Source: Bordetella parapertussis (lineage in GTDB: Bacteria > Pseudomonadota > Gammaproteobacteria > Burkholderiales > Burkholderiaceae_D). From it: a DNA stretch of 6,698 nt. Position numbers and translations under genes: made by a program. The DNA lies in assembly GCA_945867725.1 (NCBI GenBank), contig CAMBJI010000114.1, forward strand, positions 1-6,698. Direction: 5' to 3'. The notes beneath the pieces were generated by a model that was not told where the DNA came from, did no database searches, and saw only the letters and a list, made by a program, of their open reading frames with translations. Positions 6,201 through 6,698 of this stretch are shown here, piece after piece. Position 1 is the stretch's first letter; every line of letters starts with the position of its first letter.

Positions 6201-6698
6201 ATGACCCCTAGCTCGCTGTTTTGGATTCCGGTACTCGTTCGCTTCATGCTGGTCTGGGGTGCCGGGCTGGCCGGCTGGTACTTGTGGAATTTGACCATCG
6301 GGCTTGCCATCTCCTTTGCTGTGCTCACGCTACTGGTGATCATGCAGCTGCGGTACATGTACCAGCTGTCACTCTGGCTGGACAGGCCTGAGGAAGTTCG
6401 TCTGGGCGATGGCTGGGGATCCTGGACAGAGATCTTTGCCAAGCTGTACCGGTTGCGTCGTGATGACGAGCGCAGTCGCAACGAGCTGGCTGAGTGGCTG
6501 TCGCGCTTTCGCCAGGCGATGAGCCAGCTGCCGGATGGCGTGGTCATCATGGATGACGTGCTTTTCCTCGAGTGGTGCAATCCCGTCGCCGAGCAGCATC
6601 TCGGGCTCAGCATGGCCACCGACAAGGGTATGCGCGTCACCAACCTGGTACGCAGCCCCGAATTCATCGACTACATCATCCTGGGTCGTTATGATGAA
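6201..6698 (+). CDS. phoR: Phosphate regulon sensor histidine kinase PhoR, N-terminal part, truncated by the window end
   Basis: The frame opens at ATG 6201, 12 bases after the phoB stop, and stays open to the last base, giving 166 residues. PhoR is the inner-membrane kinase/phosphatase that phosphorylates PhoB under phosphate limitation. Two hydrophobic segments (about residues 8-28 and 32-50) are separated by almost no periplasmic loop. This is the known PhoR design, in which the signal comes from the Pst/PhoU complex and not from a periplasmic sensor. A charged stretch LYRLRRDDERSRNELAEWLSRFRQAMSQLPDGVVI (82-116) leads into a PAS domain with EWCNPVAEQHLGL (124-136) and VTNLVRSPEFIDYI (146-159), closely resembling E. 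coli PhoR. The phoB stop codon at 6186-6188 is in this same frame, so no earlier start exists. No clear Shine-Dalgarno is seen in the 12-base gap; coupling to phoB translation is likely. The kinase domain lies beyond the window. Confidence 0.93.
   Translation, partial: MTPSSLFWIPVLVRFMLVWGAGLAGWYLWNLTIGLAISFAVLTLLVIMQLRYMYQLSLWLDRPEEVRLGDGWGSWTEIFAKLYRLRRDDERSRNELAEWLSRFRQAMSQLPDGVVIMDDVLFLEWCNPVAEQHLGLSMATDKGMRVTNLVRSPEFIDYIILGRYDE

Noticed and set aside
6167..6667. 166-residue minus-strand open frame at the right edge
   Set aside because: The plus strand here encodes a clear PhoR N-terminus, open to the window end; the minus-strand translation is Ser/Arg-rich with no motif.
1..6698. Search for CRISPR arrays, tRNA genes, transposases, integrases, toxin-antitoxin or defence genes
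   Set aside because: None found; the genes are housekeeping phosphate uptake and regulation genes plus a molybdenum-enzyme locus, and no sequence here points to an undescribed system.

Overview
The window looks like chromosomal DNA from a Gram-negative proteobacterium, most likely a betaproteobacterium of the Burkholderiales or Nitrosomonadales type. This placement rests on three things: mid-50s GC content judged by eye, a C-x3-C-x7-C-x2-C DUF1289 protein, and a phosphate cluster with E. coli-like PstC, PstA, PstB, PhoU, PhoB and a PhoR with an E. coli-like N-terminus. The genus cannot be fixed from the sequence alone. All real genes lie on the plus strand.

Left part (1-1881): the window opens inside the last 150 codons of a molybdopterin-binding hydroxylase subunit (isoquinoline 1-oxidoreductase beta / aldehyde-xanthine dehydrogenase type) that carries the catalytic Glu in GGTGEP. 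A strong intrinsic terminator follows, then an unusually long second hairpin without a U-tract. Next comes an XdhC-family maturation factor, which is expected to sulfurate and insert the Mo cofactor into the upstream enzyme, and then a small cysteine-rich DUF1289 protein.

Right part (1882-6698): a 183-base intergenic region holds a candidate Pho box and two small dyads. It is followed by a compact operon, pstC-pstA-pstB-phoU-phoB-phoR, with gaps of -4 to +29 bases. pstC/pstA/pstB encode the membrane channel and ATPase of the high-affinity phosphate importer. PhoU links transporter state to the PhoR/PhoB two-component system, which in turn should activate this operon through the Pho box when phosphate is scarce. 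The periplasmic phosphate-binding gene pstS is not directly upstream of pstC and must lie elsewhere. phoR runs off the right edge after 166 codons.

I see no mobile element, CRISPR array, tRNA or rRNA, and no convincing undescribed system. The most unusual structure is the long hairpin at 512-576. Together with the terminator beside it, it has G-U substitutions that keep pairing only in plus-strand RNA.
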